From positions 186,001 through 250,000 of the forward strand of contig JAJPKJ010000012.1 of the NCBI GenBank assembly GCA_021323755.1: a stretch of DNA of 64,000 nt. Reading direction: 5' to 3'. Below are positions 1-9,924 of this stretch, piece by piece. How positions within the stretch are numbered: the stretch's first letter is position 1; every line of letters starts with the position of its first letter. Made by a program: the position numbers and the translations under genes. Source of the stretch: Chitinophagales bacterium (lineage in GTDB: Bacteria; Bacteroidota; Bacteroidia; Chitinophagales; Chitinophagaceae). The notes below the pieces were generated by a model. That model was not told the origin of the DNA. It was given only the letters and a program-made list of their open reading frames with translations, and made no database searches.

Positions 1-459
1 TGAGTTTGGTTCACTCATTGCTTTTGCGATATTACCTTGTAGCGAAGGGAAATTGAACATTTGAAAAAATTGGGGCTCAGCAATAACCACACCCCGCTGT
101 TCTTTAAATTTTTTTAGAACTGTCCCATCCTGCGCCGTTACATTTACCTGCGTATTGCCACTACCATAAATGGCAGCGACATTTGCCAACTGCGGAAAAT
201 CTGTTCGCATTGCCTGAGATACCGGGAAAGGAACACCACACCGATATTCCTTGCCTACTGCATTTTTCCCATTACGCACCAAACGATAAATATTGTCTTT
301 TCTCGGATGAAAGTCGTCGAAACTTTGTTCATATTGTATCACAAAAAATATCAAAAGGAAAGCCGCAAAACCAACTGTTAGTCCTGCAATGTTGATGAAG
401 GAATGACTTTTATGTCTTGAAAGGTTTCTCAGTGCTGTTTTTAAATAGTTCCTGAACAT
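1..459 (-). CDS. ABC transporter permease (FtsX/MacB-like), 5' part only
   Basis: The first 153 codons are read from an ATG at 459; the frame stays open to the window edge, so the gene is cut by the window rather than broken. The N-terminus MFRNYLKTALRNLSRHKS followed by FINIAGLTVG and a hydrophobic stretch is the first membrane segment of the MacB/FtsX permease family. It is followed by the start of the MacB-like periplasmic core domain (QYEQSFDDFH, DNIYRLVRNG). Family members are about 800 residues long with four membrane segments, and work with an ATPase to move or signal at the inner membrane; the substrate is not predictable. It is the last visible gene of a minus-strand array of paralogous permeases, 102 bp downstream of the next one. 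No ATPase gene is seen nearby. Confidence 0.85.
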   Translation of the reverse strand, partial: MFRNYLKTALRNLSRHKSHSFINIAGLTVGFAAFLLIFFVIQYEQSFDDFHPRKDNIYRLVRNGKNAVGKEYRCGVPFPVSQAMRTDFPQLANVAAIYGSGNTQVNVTAQDGTVLKKFKEQRGVVIAEPQFFQMFNFPSLQGNIAKAMSEPNS

Positions 460-517
460 GATAAAGTATTTCTGATTTGATGATTTTTGATTGCTTTATT
501 TTCGGGTTTACATTATA

Positions 518-534
518 GTTCGTTTCGTGATCGT
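518..534 (-). promoter_or_regulatory. GTTCGTTT-type motif in the gap between permease genes
   Basis: The 102-bp gap between two permease genes contains GTTCGTTTCGTGATCG. It resembles the paired GTTCGTTT-N-GATAC repeats that precede the first permease of the array at 5882-5918. Whether it is a protein-binding site is inference from this likeness only. Confidence 0.2.
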
Positions 535-561
535 TAATAGTTATTGGCTATATCCTTAAAG

Positions 562-2961
562 CTATTCGGTCCTCAAACTCTTTACCGGGTTTGCTATCGC
601 TGCTTTTATTGCCTGGAAGCATACGGTTAACAATGCAATGAAAATAATCGCCATTCCGGTCATTCCGAACACCCACCAGTCAATATTTATTCTGTATGCA
701 TAGTCCTGCAACCATTTATTCATTAACCACCACGTTATCGGTATTGAAATAATGAATGCAACAATAACAAGTCTTAAAAAATCCTTTGAGATTAGGCTGA
801 TGATGGTTGAAACAGATGCACCCAGCACTTTGCGGATACCGATCTCTTTAGTCCGGTTTACCACGGCAAGTGCAGCGAGTCCGAGAAGGCCAAGACATGC
901 CAGAAAAATAGCGATACCCCCTGCCCAGCCAATAATATTGCTTAGCCTTGATTCTGAAATATAAAAGCGACCGAGATCTTCATCAAGAAAATTATATTTC
1001 AATGGGTAATCAGGAGCTAGTTTTTTCCAGGTTGACTGTATCGCCGCCAACGCTTTCCCGGGATCGCCAGGTCGTAAGCGCACAAAAAAATGATAGGGTT
1101 TACTCATTGAAGCTGCGAACTGGTGAAACATCAATGGTTCTATAGTGTGAGTGAGATCCTGGTAATTAAAATTGCGGACAACGCCAATCACTATCGGATT
1201 TTCAATACCGAAATTTCCATAACCTTCCAATTTGCGACCAACACTATTTTCGGGGGTCCATTCCAATTCTTTCATCAGCGCTTCATTGATCATAACTGCA
1301 TTTACTGTATCTGATGCAATTGTCTGATCAAAATTTCTTCCTGCCACCAAATGCATGCCTAGCGTTGGCACATAATCAGGATCAATATAAAACTGAGCAA
1401 TATTTATTGATTTTCCACGGTAATCAAATCCGGTATGCATCATTCCTTCATGTTCTCCCAATCCATTGTCAGCACTGGCTATACTTGCAATTTCAGGTAG
1501 TTTGGATAACTCGTGTTTTAATACAGGAAAAAGCTGTTTGGTGTTTTGCACACTATATGCATTGACTTGTACCACGTTTTCCTTTTCAAATCCGGGGTTT
1601 CTTGATTGCATAAAATGTAATTGCTGCATAATGATAATAGCAGAAATAATAAGCGCAGCAGAAAGAACGAATTGAAAAGTAACAAGTGTCTTTGTAAAAA
1701 AATTAGCGCCTCCTAATTTTATTTTAGCCTTTAACACCTCCACCGCGTTGAAGCTTGATAATATCAAAGAGGGATAGCAACCAGATAGCAAACCAACAAG
1801 CACCATCAAGCCAATCATCAACGTTGTTAATTGCGGGAATTGCGCAAAAGAGAAATTTAATTCTCTACCCGATAATTGATTAAAAAAAGGTAAAAGGAGG
1901 TTGGCAAGCGCCAGACCGATCAGTGTTGATAGAAAAGCAAGCAATAATGATTCTGTTAAGAACTGAAGCATCAGCGCTTTCTTGCTTCCACCAATGACTT
2001 TACGAACACCAACTTCTTTTGCACGACTTGCTGAGCGGCCAATGGAAAGAGTGGTGAAATTGATACAGGCGATTAATAAAACACCGGCAGCGATGCTTAA
2101 TAATATCCAGATCATTTTTGGATCAACAGGCGCAACTTTAATACCAATCAGTTTTGGATTGGTGTGTATGTCCGAAATGCGCTCCAGATCGTATCCTCCA
2201 TTTCCAGCCTTAACATGCTTATGTTTAAAATCAGCAAGGAGATTATTGTTATTAGCCAACGTGCTTCCCGGTTTCAACTGAACAATGGTCATATAAGAAT
2301 TCCACCAGTCCTCACTTCCCAATTTCCCTTCTACGGTGTTCGCAAAACAATCAAAATGAATAAGCATGCTAAATTGAAATGAGGAATTGGATGGTGGGTT
2401 TTCCATAATGGCAGAAACAATAAAGGTTTCAAATACATCTTCGATCTTCACCTGTAATGATTCGCCAATGGCATTTGTTTTGCCAAACAGTCTATTGGCT
2501 GTTTCTTCAGTCAGCACCATGCTGTGCAGGTCACGAATAGCGGATTCATTATTTCCATATTTGAATTTAAATGAAAAGATGTTGAAGAACGAAGGATCTG
2601 CATAAGCGATATTTTCCCGTCTTCTTTCATCTTTGATCTTTATAAATGTTTCGTAAGGCTGAATAAAACGAACATAATTTTCAACCCCAGGCAACTCCCG
2701 TTTCATTGCAGGTCCAAGCGGCATAGGGGTATAGATATGCCCTTCAATTGTTTTCGGATATGGTTTCCCATTGCCTTCCAGAACGAGGTAGGTGTTAGCA
2801 GCATTTTTATGGAAACCATCAAAATTAAATTCATTGATCGCATACAGCATGAATAAACTGAAACAGGCGATGCCCACAGATAATCCAAATATATTGATGA
2901 AGGCAAGTGTCTTTTGTTTTGTAAGATTGCGGATGGCGATCTTAAAATAATTCTTCAACAT
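562..2961 (-). CDS. ABC transporter permease (FtsX/MacB-like)
   Basis: A whole 799-residue permease. I start it at the ATG at 2961 (MLKNYFKIAIRNL), because this matches the N-termini of its neighbours. The frame is open 21 codons further upstream, but that part lies inside an eroded permease remnant. Visible parts in order: membrane segment 1 (FINIFGLSVGIACFSLFML), MacB-like periplasmic core, a membrane trio around residues 280-420 with the family's coupling-helix signature AKEVGVRKVIGGS, a second periplasmic core, and a closing FtsX domain with NRTKEIGIRKVLGAS, ending in NPVKSLRTE. The duplicated layout (two core plus FtsX units) is usual for long Bacteroidota members. It ends with the same NPVKSLRTE as the next permease, so the genes are paralogues. 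The transported substrate is unknown. Confidence 0.9.
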   Translation of the reverse strand: MLKNYFKIAIRNLTKQKTLAFINIFGLSVGIACFSLFMLYAINEFNFDGFHKNAANTYLVLEGNGKPYPKTIEGHIYTPMPLGPAMKRELPGVENYVRFIQPYETFIKIKDERRRENIAYADPSFFNIFSFKFKYGNNESAIRDLHSMVLTEETANRLFGKTNAIGESLQVKIEDVFETFIVSAIMENPPSNSSFQFSMLIHFDCFANTVEGKLGSEDWWNSYMTIVQLKPGSTLANNNNLLADFKHKHVKAGNGGYDLERISDIHTNPKLIGIKVAPVDPKMIWILLSIAAGVLLIACINFTTLSIGRSASRAKEVGVRKVIGGSKKALMLQFLTESLLLAFLSTLIGLALANLLLPFFNQLSGRELNFSFAQFPQLTTLMIGLMVLVGLLSGCYPSLILSSFNAVEVLKAKIKLGGANFFTKTLVTFQFVLSAALIISAIIIMQQLHFMQSRNPGFEKENVVQVNAYSVQNTKQLFPVLKHELSKLPEIASIASADNGLGEHEGMMHTGFDYRGKSINIAQFYIDPDYVPTLGMHLVAGRNFDQTIASDTVNAVMINEALMKELEWTPENSVGRKLEGYGNFGIENPIVIGVVRNFNYQDLTHTIEPLMFHQFAASMSKPYHFFVRLRPGDPGKALAAIQSTWKKLAPDYPLKYNFLDEDLGRFYISESRLSNIIGWAGGIAIFLACLGLLGLAALAVVNRTKEIGIRKVLGASVSTIISLISKDFLRLVIVAFIISIPITWWLMNKWLQDYAYRINIDWWVFGMTGMAIIFIALLTVCFQAIKAAIANPVKSLRTE

Positions 2962-3181
2962 AAAAAATATTTTTGATTCTTTGGTACTTTGCATCAGCTT
3001 CAAAACCACCCTCCAAACGAACAAAATATTTTATTCCAGGTACATTTTGTGTAAACGTCGGTCCTTGTAAAAAACCGGTATTGCCATTTTGATCGTTTTG
3101 TTTTGATTCGATGTTGATGATAGAATAAACCTTGTTTCGTTCAAGACTTCTGAATGCGCTTTTTAAATGGTTTCTGAACAT
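2942..3181 (-). pseudogene. Eroded remnant of an FtsX/MacB-like permease
   Basis: The 79-codon frame starts MFRNHLKSAFRSLERNK then VYSIINI, a textbook permease N-terminus. Where membrane segment 1 should follow (compare INIAGLAIG in the neighbours) it jumps to a piece of the periplasmic core: GPTFTQNVPGIKYFVRLEGG, comparable to the GPAMKRELPGVENYVRF region of the next gene. It then runs into the start of the intact permease and stops. So the membrane segment and almost the whole 3' part are missing, by at least two deletions. Its last 20 or so codons overlap the start of the downstream permease, which may now depend on the remnant's transcription signals. It is unlikely to make a working protein. 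Confidence 0.75.
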
Positions 3182-3194
3182 ACATGAAATTTAT

Positions 3195-3222
3195 ATTTGC
3201 TCAATTAGGAAAATGAGCAAAT
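3195..3222 (-). terminator. Inverted repeat between permease gene and permease remnant
   Basis: A 9-bp perfect inverted repeat, ATTTGCTCA (3195-3203) and TGAGCAAAT (3214-3222), with a 10-nt loop. It lies just after the stop of the permease ending at 3236. On the minus strand it is followed by only a weak AT-rich run, so it may be a poor terminator or an RNA-processing hairpin. Confidence 0.4.
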
Positions 3223-3235
3223 CGTAAATTGGTAA

Positions 3236-5698
3236 TCATTCCGTTCTCAAACTTTTTACCGGATTGGCAACTGCTGCTTTAATAGCCTGAAAACTGATTG
3301 TAAAAAATGCTACAAAAACCGCCAGCATTCCCGCAATCGCGAAAATCCACCAACTGATATTAATCCGGTAAACAAAATTCTGTAACCAGTTATTCATAAC
3401 CAGCCAGCCAACAGCGGCAGCTATTATAAAAGCAATAAGAACCAACTTGATAAAATCCTTGGATAAGAGAAAAACAATATTGCTTACGGATGCACCAAGC
3501 ACTTTGCGAACACCAATTTCTTTGGTGCGTTGTGTTGTTGCAAATAATGATAATCCCAGCAAGCCAAGGCAGGCAATAAAAATGGCGAAGCTTCCAAAAA
3601 TGCCGAAAACTTCCCCGAATAATTCATCATTTTTATATTGTTCATTAAACTTATCATCAAGAAAATAGTAATCGAATAAATTGCCGGGGAAAAACTGATC
3701 ATACACTTTTCGTATTGAAGCCACGGTCGCCGAAACATCTCTTGAGTTAACTTTTATAGAAATGGTACTGCCATTACTGTATGCAGGAATGAACAACATT
3801 GGATCAATGGCATAACGCAGCGATTTTTGATGATAATCACCGATGACTCCTATAATATCCCATTTTTTGTCTCCTCTGTAAATTTCTTTCCCAATTGCAT
3901 CTTGCGGAGAAGAATACCCCAATAGTTTTATGGCAGTTTCATTTAAAATAACGGTATGCAGCTTGCCAAAATTGGGGTTGTAATCTGCATTATCAAAATC
4001 CCTTCCTGCTAATATCTTTACCTGGTAAGCATTCATAAACCCAATGCTGATGGCATTTTGACGCATGGTGTAATGTGTTTTTGCATCCTGATCACTTCTT
4101 CGGATCCCAAAATTTCTACCCGTTTCTGTGCCCATCACATTCCATGAAGAAACGGCAGCTTTTACATTGGGGATCTGCTTTATCTCCGAAGAAAAACTAT
4201 TTTCCCGCGAAATAAATGTAGAATCCCAATCGGTAAGATTAGGTGGCTTTACGATAAGCATTTGCGAAATGTTTGCGCCAAGATCTTGTTCGTTTACAAA
4301 TCGGATCTGTTTATACACCACAAAAGAGCCAATGATTAATGTTACCGTAATAGCAAATTGCCCGATGACCAATCCTTTGCGTAAAAGGATCCCTTTTTTT
4401 GAAGCGAAAAATCTTCCTTTCAAAACCATAACCGGTTGAAAAGCGGATAACACAAATGCAGGATAAAAGGCAGAAATAAAAATCCCGGTGATCATCAATG
4501 CAATAAATCCACCGGTGATGAAATAATTTATTTCACTTCTCTGAAACAGATCTGATAATGAAAGTTGATGTTGAATGAGTGTATTGAAAGGACGCTGAAC
4601 GAGATATACAATGATCAATGCGATCATTAATGCGGAAACATTTATAAATAATGATTCGGTCAGAAATTGTTTGATGAGTTGTTGGCGAGTGGCGCCAGAA
4701 ACTTTTCTCACGCCAACTTCTTTGGCTCGCTCAACAGATTTTGCAGTAGATAAATTAATATAGTTTACCCAGGCAATAACAATGATGAATAGTGCAATGA
4801 TCAACATACCCCACACAACGGTTGCACTGTCGGTGTTTGTAATTTCATACTCAAAATCCGAATAGAGATGCGCTTTTGCCAATGGTTGTAAATAAAATTT
4901 TTCAACACTCCCGGAAATTTTATTTCCCTGGAAATGTCTTTCACTGAACGCGGGAAATTTTGCCTGAAGCGCTTTGTAATTTGTTCCATGTTTCAGCTGT
5001 ACATAATGCCAGAAATCAGAATCAGTAAAATCATAGTCCGCTTCTTTCCATGGATTTTTTCCGGCGAGCATGGTTGAATAAGAAGCAAGAATATCAAACT
5101 GTAAATGAGAATTTTCAGGAACGTCTTTTAAGATCGCAGTTACTTTATATGGCAATGAATCTTTTCCCATGATAATTGTCGAACCAACCAGCGACGCGAG
5201 GTTCTTGTCAGCAACGCCAAAAATCTTTTTGGCAGCATTTGCAGTAAGTACTGTGTAATATGGTTCTTTCAAAGCCGTATTTGGATCACCCGCGATCATG
5301 GGATAGGAAAACATGGTAAGAAAACTATTTTCAACAGCGAGCACTTCCTGTTCACCGATTCTTTTGAAATTGTTAAGACTGATGATCGTTTTTCCCCATG
5401 GTTCCACCCTGGTATGATTGATGACCTCCGGAAAATCGTTTTGCATGGCTTTGCCGATCGCTGAATAAGTAATCGTTCCATGCTGGATTAATTTTCCATT
5501 TTGATACCGATCGTTATATACGCGATAAATATCGTCCGTATTCTTATTGAACTGATCATAACTCAATTGAAAGCTTACGTACTGCAAAATCAGCAAACAA
5601 GCAGCCATTCCAATGGCAAGACCAGCGATATTAATAAAGGAAAAAATTTTATTCTTTCTGAGATTGCGCCATGCAGTGGTGAAATAATTTTTTAGCAC
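3236..5698 (-). CDS. ABC transporter permease (FtsX/MacB-like)
   Basis: An 820-residue permease starting with GTG at 5698 (read as MLKNYFTTAWRNLRKNK). It has membrane segment 1 (INIAGLAIGMAACLLILQ), a MacB-like core, a central membrane block with AKEVGVRKVSGATRQQ, a second core, and a C-terminal FtsX block with QRTKEIGVRKVLGASVSN, ending in NPVKSLRTE. This is the first gene of the minus-strand array, so the signals for the array should lie in the 325 bp between it and hom. Members act in the inner membrane, coupling an ATPase to periplasmic events; the substrate cannot be predicted. The near-identical C-terminus to the next permease points to a fairly recent tandem duplication. Confidence 0.9.
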   Translation of the reverse strand: MLKNYFTTAWRNLRKNKIFSFINIAGLAIGMAACLLILQYVSFQLSYDQFNKNTDDIYRVYNDRYQNGKLIQHGTITYSAIGKAMQNDFPEVINHTRVEPWGKTIISLNNFKRIGEQEVLAVENSFLTMFSYPMIAGDPNTALKEPYYTVLTANAAKKIFGVADKNLASLVGSTIIMGKDSLPYKVTAILKDVPENSHLQFDILASYSTMLAGKNPWKEADYDFTDSDFWHYVQLKHGTNYKALQAKFPAFSERHFQGNKISGSVEKFYLQPLAKAHLYSDFEYEITNTDSATVVWGMLIIALFIIVIAWVNYINLSTAKSVERAKEVGVRKVSGATRQQLIKQFLTESLFINVSALMIALIIVYLVQRPFNTLIQHQLSLSDLFQRSEINYFITGGFIALMITGIFISAFYPAFVLSAFQPVMVLKGRFFASKKGILLRKGLVIGQFAITVTLIIGSFVVYKQIRFVNEQDLGANISQMLIVKPPNLTDWDSTFISRENSFSSEIKQIPNVKAAVSSWNVMGTETGRNFGIRRSDQDAKTHYTMRQNAISIGFMNAYQVKILAGRDFDNADYNPNFGKLHTVILNETAIKLLGYSSPQDAIGKEIYRGDKKWDIIGVIGDYHQKSLRYAIDPMLFIPAYSNGSTISIKVNSRDVSATVASIRKVYDQFFPGNLFDYYFLDDKFNEQYKNDELFGEVFGIFGSFAIFIACLGLLGLSLFATTQRTKEIGVRKVLGASVSNIVFLLSKDFIKLVLIAFIIAAAVGWLVMNNWLQNFVYRINISWWIFAIAGMLAVFVAFFTISFQAIKAAVANPVKSLRTE

Positions 5699-5746
5699 GA
5701 GTTTTTTGTTTTAGCGTTTGATGGGATACATTGATAAACAGCGAAA

Positions 5747-5770
5747 GGTAAGCCTTGCTGAATGCTTACC
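5747..5770 (-). promoter_or_regulatory. Small hairpin in the 5' region of the permease array
   Basis: A perfect 7-bp inverted repeat, GGTAAGC and GCTTACC, with a 10-nt loop, about 50 bp upstream of the GTG start of the first permease. There is no U-run on either strand, so it is not a terminator. A role in the leader RNA or as an operator is only a guess. Confidence 0.25.
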
Positions 5771-5881
5771 AGTCGCTACTAAATACTCTACTATGCTTTT
5801 CACAGTTCTAGTATTTCAATTTTATTGCCAGAACATAAACTTATGATTTGCAAAAGATTAATTTCCGAATAGTACGAAATA

Positions 5882-5918
5882 GTTCGTTTGCGATACACAC
5901 AGTGTTCGTTTATGATAC
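5882..5918 (-). repeat. Paired GTTCGTTT-N-GATAC direct repeats upstream of permease array
   Basis: GTTCGTTTGCGATAC (5882-5896) and GTTCGTTTATGATAC (5904-5918) match at 13 of 15 positions with a 22-bp period, about two helical turns. They lie about 185 bp upstream of the first permease and 105 bp past the hom stop. A similar GTTCGTTTCGTGATC sits in the gap at 518-534. Two sites on the same helix face fit a dimeric regulator, but no regulator gene is nearby. Confidence 0.35.
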
Positions 5919-5970
5919 AAAATGAAGGACGCTATTATGGCAATACTTGTTGCATCAGCAATTATAGAAG

Positions 5971-6007
5971 ACAAAAGCAGAAACCGGAATCCAATTTCTG
6001 CTTTTGT
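5971..6007 (-). terminator. Bidirectional-type terminator after hom
   Basis: A 13-bp perfect stem, ACAAAAGCAGAAA (5971-5983) and TTTCTGCTTTTGT (5995-6007), with an 11-nt loop. It starts 16 nt past the hom stop. On the minus strand the descending arm is itself U-rich (TTTCTGCTTTTGTCTTC), fitting an intrinsic terminator that closes the metY-metX-hom unit. Confidence 0.7.
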
Positions 6008-6023
6008 ATATGGCCGAACGATC

Positions 6024-7280
6024 TTATAATATTCCGGCAAGTTCTAAACTTTTCTTTCTAAGTTTTCTCACTTCAATATCTTCAATGATCGGTTCAGGAG
6101 CAAGAATAAGCGAAGTATTATTTTCTTTCCACCAGGTATTTTCTTTGATATAATTAAAGTGAATTACGCCAACAAGATATTTGCGATCAGCATCGGAATG
6201 CCATTCTTCGATCCACTCAAATTTTTCTTTTGGAATATATTTCAGCTCATCAAAACTCACGTACACTTTCACATAGAAATCATTGGTGAGTATATTTGGT
6301 TTGTGATGATATAATTTTTTATACTCGTATTTGTATTGATAGCGCAATGCAGACAGATCACTTAATACTGCGGACGCGGTAGGAAAACTTCCGGCACCTT
6401 TTCCATAAAAAAATTGTTTGTCCGCAAACCCGCTTTCAATTACCACACCATTGTATTCATTCCGTACAAAAGTGAGATGGTCATCATGCTTTACAAATTG
6501 TGGTAACACAAACGCGGCAACATTTCCATTAATGAGTTTTTTTGCCTGCGCTACCAATTTGATATCATAATGTTTTTCTTTCGCAACAACAGCATCCGTT
6601 GATTGAATATTTTGAATGCCGTTAAAAACAATATTATCCGGATGTTCAACAATTCCATAAGCGTGCAATAATAACAATGTCCATTTATTTACGGCGTCAT
6701 AACCTTCAACATCAAGCGATGGATCACTTTCAGCAAAGCCCAACTGCTGTGCCATTAATAATGCACTTTGGAAATCTATTTTTTCCTCAAACATTTTGGT
6801 TAGAATAAAATTGGTTGATCCGTTTACAATTGCTTTAATGGAATGTAGCAGATCATTGTCATAATATTCTTCCAGGTTGCGGATAACAGGAATAGATGCA
6901 CATGCCGCCGCCTCATATAATAAAGAGGTTTGGTATTTTTTTTGTAATCCTAAAAGTTCGGGCAAATAAGTAGCAAGCATTTTTTTGCTGGCGCTTACAA
7001 CCTCTTTCCCATTTTTTATTGCCGTAGAAACAATTTCAAATGCGGGTTCTGTTTCATTGATCACTTCAACGATTACATTAATCTCGGGGTCGTTGAGTAA
7101 AACGTTCTTGTCTGTGGTAAATAATTCAATTGGTGCATCTCTTTTTTTATCCGGGTTTTTAATACAGACTTTTTTTATAGTCGCGTTGAGAGAAGGGGTT
7201 TGCTGCAAAATCTTGTACAACCCTTCGCCAACCGTTCCAAAACCAAATAATCCGATAGTTAACTGCTTATGTGTTTCCAT
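6024..7280 (-). CDS. hom: Homoserine dehydrogenase
   Basis: 418 residues, monofunctional. It reduces aspartate semialdehyde to homoserine with NAD(P)H, the branch point to threonine and methionine. The N-terminal Rossmann loop GLFGFGTVGEG is at about residues 10-20. The catalytic domain shows NGSTNFILTKM, the substrate-site signature ESDPSLDVEGYDAVNK, with the catalytic lysine near its end, and GAGSFPTASAVLSD, which closes the cofactor site. A C-terminal extension of about 90 residues is present, where an ACT-like domain would sit in many homologues, but I cannot recognise ACT motifs in it. It follows metX by 90 bp on the same strand, so homoserine production is co-expressed with its acetylation and sulfhydrylation. 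A strong terminator follows the stop. Confidence 0.93.
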   Translation of the reverse strand: METHKQLTIGLFGFGTVGEGLYKILQQTPSLNATIKKVCIKNPDKKRDAPIELFTTDKNVLLNDPEINVIVEVINETEPAFEIVSTAIKNGKEVVSASKKMLATYLPELLGLQKKYQTSLLYEAAACASIPVIRNLEEYYDNDLLHSIKAIVNGSTNFILTKMFEEKIDFQSALLMAQQLGFAESDPSLDVEGYDAVNKWTLLLLHAYGIVEHPDNIVFNGIQNIQSTDAVVAKEKHYDIKLVAQAKKLINGNVAAFVLPQFVKHDDHLTFVRNEYNGVVIESGFADKQFFYGKGAGSFPTASAVLSDLSALRYQYKYEYKKLYHHKPNILTNDFYVKVYVSFDELKYIPKEKFEWIEEWHSDADRKYLVGVIHFNYIKENTWWKENNTSLILAPEPIIEDIEVRKLRKKSLELAGIL

Positions 7281-7370
7281 GTCGTATTAAATTAATTGCG
7301 TTTTATCAAGTATTTCATCACACCAGATCATCAAACCGTTTGACAATTCGTGTTTTGTTTTTAAACTATT

Positions 7371-8423
7371 TCAGTTCGAAGCGGCAAATTTACGCTTCGA
7401 AATTTTATTTGCGTGAATGAATTCGTTAATTAATTGACTGATTGATTCGTACTCCAGTAAAAAACCATCATGCCCAAAATTAGAGGGAATGGTCTTGTAC
7501 GATGCATCTGGAATATTTTTTGCAATAAACTGCTGTTCAACAAGTGGAAAAAGAATATCTGTTTCAATACCAATTGCCAGCGCTTTTGCTGTAATGAGTT
7601 TTAGCGCTTTTTCAATGCTGCCGCGGCCTCTGCCAACATTATGTGAATCCATGCTTTGGCTCAACTTATAATAACTGAATGCATTAAATCGTTTGGCCAA
7701 TTTGTCTCCCTGGTAACGTTGGTAAGATTCGCTTTTGAAATTTTGAATGTTTCCATCATTCTCATCGTGCTGACTCTCTAAATAAGTATCGTAGTGCCGA
7801 TAAGAAAGCAATGCGACAGAGCGAGCTACTTTCATTCCTTCAATTCCGGCAAGATCATTTTTTTCTTTCCAGGATGCGTCAGCTTCTATGCACAATCTTT
7901 GTGAAGCATTGAATGCGATTCCCCATGGCGAATGTTGTGCATTTGTTGCAAGCGGAAAAATAAATTCAAATAAATCAGGTTCTTCAATTGCCCATTCCAA
8001 TAATTGCTGGCCGCCCATTGAACCGCCAATGCCAATGTGAATTTTTTCTATACCTAAAAATTTTCTGAATGGTTGATAGGAGCGGATCATATCCCGAGGC
8101 GTGAAAAAAGGGAAATCGTGATAATATCGGTCATCTGTAAGTGAGCTATGATCTAATGGTCCGATACTCCCATAACAACTTCCCGGCATATTAACGCACA
8201 CAATAAAATATTTTGAAGGATCGAATAACTTTCCTTCACCAACCAGGCCTGGCCACCATTCTGCAGGATCGCTGTTTGCTGTAAGCGCATGAAATATCCA
8301 AACAACATTATCTTTTTTATCATTCAATTCTCCATGCGTGGTATAGGCAAGATGATATTGAGGAAGAATTATTCCAGATTCCAGTTTAAATGGATGTTCG
8401 TGTATGAAAGTTTGGTGCGGCAA
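7371..8423 (-). CDS. metX: Homoserine O-acetyltransferase (TTG start)
   Basis: 350 residues of alpha/beta-hydrolase fold. It moves an acetyl group from acetyl-CoA to homoserine, giving the substrate of MetY. The nucleophile elbow GGSMGGQQ places the catalytic serine at residue 135; the aspartate lies in IETDILFP and the histidine in NFGHDGFLLE. The oxyanion region reads GSCYGSIGP, where GSTGP is more usual. The start is a TTG at 8423: a TGA lies two codons upstream in frame and no ATG occurs before the core of the enzyme, so the rare start is well supported. A 24-bp palindrome ends 15 nt upstream of this start. The gene sits between metY and hom. Confidence 0.93.
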   Translation of the reverse strand: MPHQTFIHEHPFKLESGIILPQYHLAYTTHGELNDKKDNVVWIFHALTANSDPAEWWPGLVGEGKLFDPSKYFIVCVNMPGSCYGSIGPLDHSSLTDDRYYHDFPFFTPRDMIRSYQPFRKFLGIEKIHIGIGGSMGGQQLLEWAIEEPDLFEFIFPLATNAQHSPWGIAFNASQRLCIEADASWKEKNDLAGIEGMKVARSVALLSYRHYDTYLESQHDENDGNIQNFKSESYQRYQGDKLAKRFNAFSYYKLSQSMDSHNVGRGRGSIEKALKLITAKALAIGIETDILFPLVEQQFIAKNIPDASYKTIPSNFGHDGFLLEYESISQLINEFIHANKISKRKFAASN

Positions 8424-8437
8424 TTTTCAATTTTAAT

Positions 8438-8461
8438 TGCCACGGCTTTAAAGCCGTGGCA
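8438..8461. repeat. 24-bp perfect palindrome between metY and metX
   Basis: The half-site TGCCACGGCTTT is followed at once by its exact reverse complement (AAAGCCGTGGCA). As RNA it folds into a strong GC-rich hairpin 15 nt before the TTG start of metX and 12 nt past the metY stop. It has no U-run, so it is not a typical terminator. It could be a REP-like dispersed palindrome or an mRNA processing/stability element that sets the metX:metY ratio. Confidence 0.8.
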
Positions 8462-8473
8462 GGTCATTAAATT

Positions 8474-9847
<1,374 letters not shown>

Positions 9848-9895
9848 TTAATGGGCTTTTAATAAGAAACGATAAAGGTCCTGTAAAGGTTCGGG

Positions 9896-9924
9896 AAAAA
9901 ATTAAAGTATGCCTTGCGGCATAC
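9896..9924 (-). terminator. Attenuator-type intrinsic terminator in the metY leader
   Basis: Read on the minus strand, GTATGCC-GCAA-GGCATAC makes a perfect 7-bp stem closed by a GNRA (GCAA) tetraloop (9907-9924). It is followed directly by TTTAATTTTTTCCC. This is a complete intrinsic terminator about 100 nt upstream of the metY start codon, transcribed toward metY. Its 5' arm overlaps the last Cys codon and the following Met codon of the small leader ORF, and the leader's stop codon lies in the U-tract. It must be read through for metY to be transcribed from the promoter at 10012-10019. Confidence 0.75.

Noticed and set aside
5858-6040. 60-codon minus-strand ORF between hom and the permease array
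   Set aside because: It overlaps the 3' end of hom and spans the hom terminator and the paired direct repeats; it has no family likeness. It is probably a chance frame.
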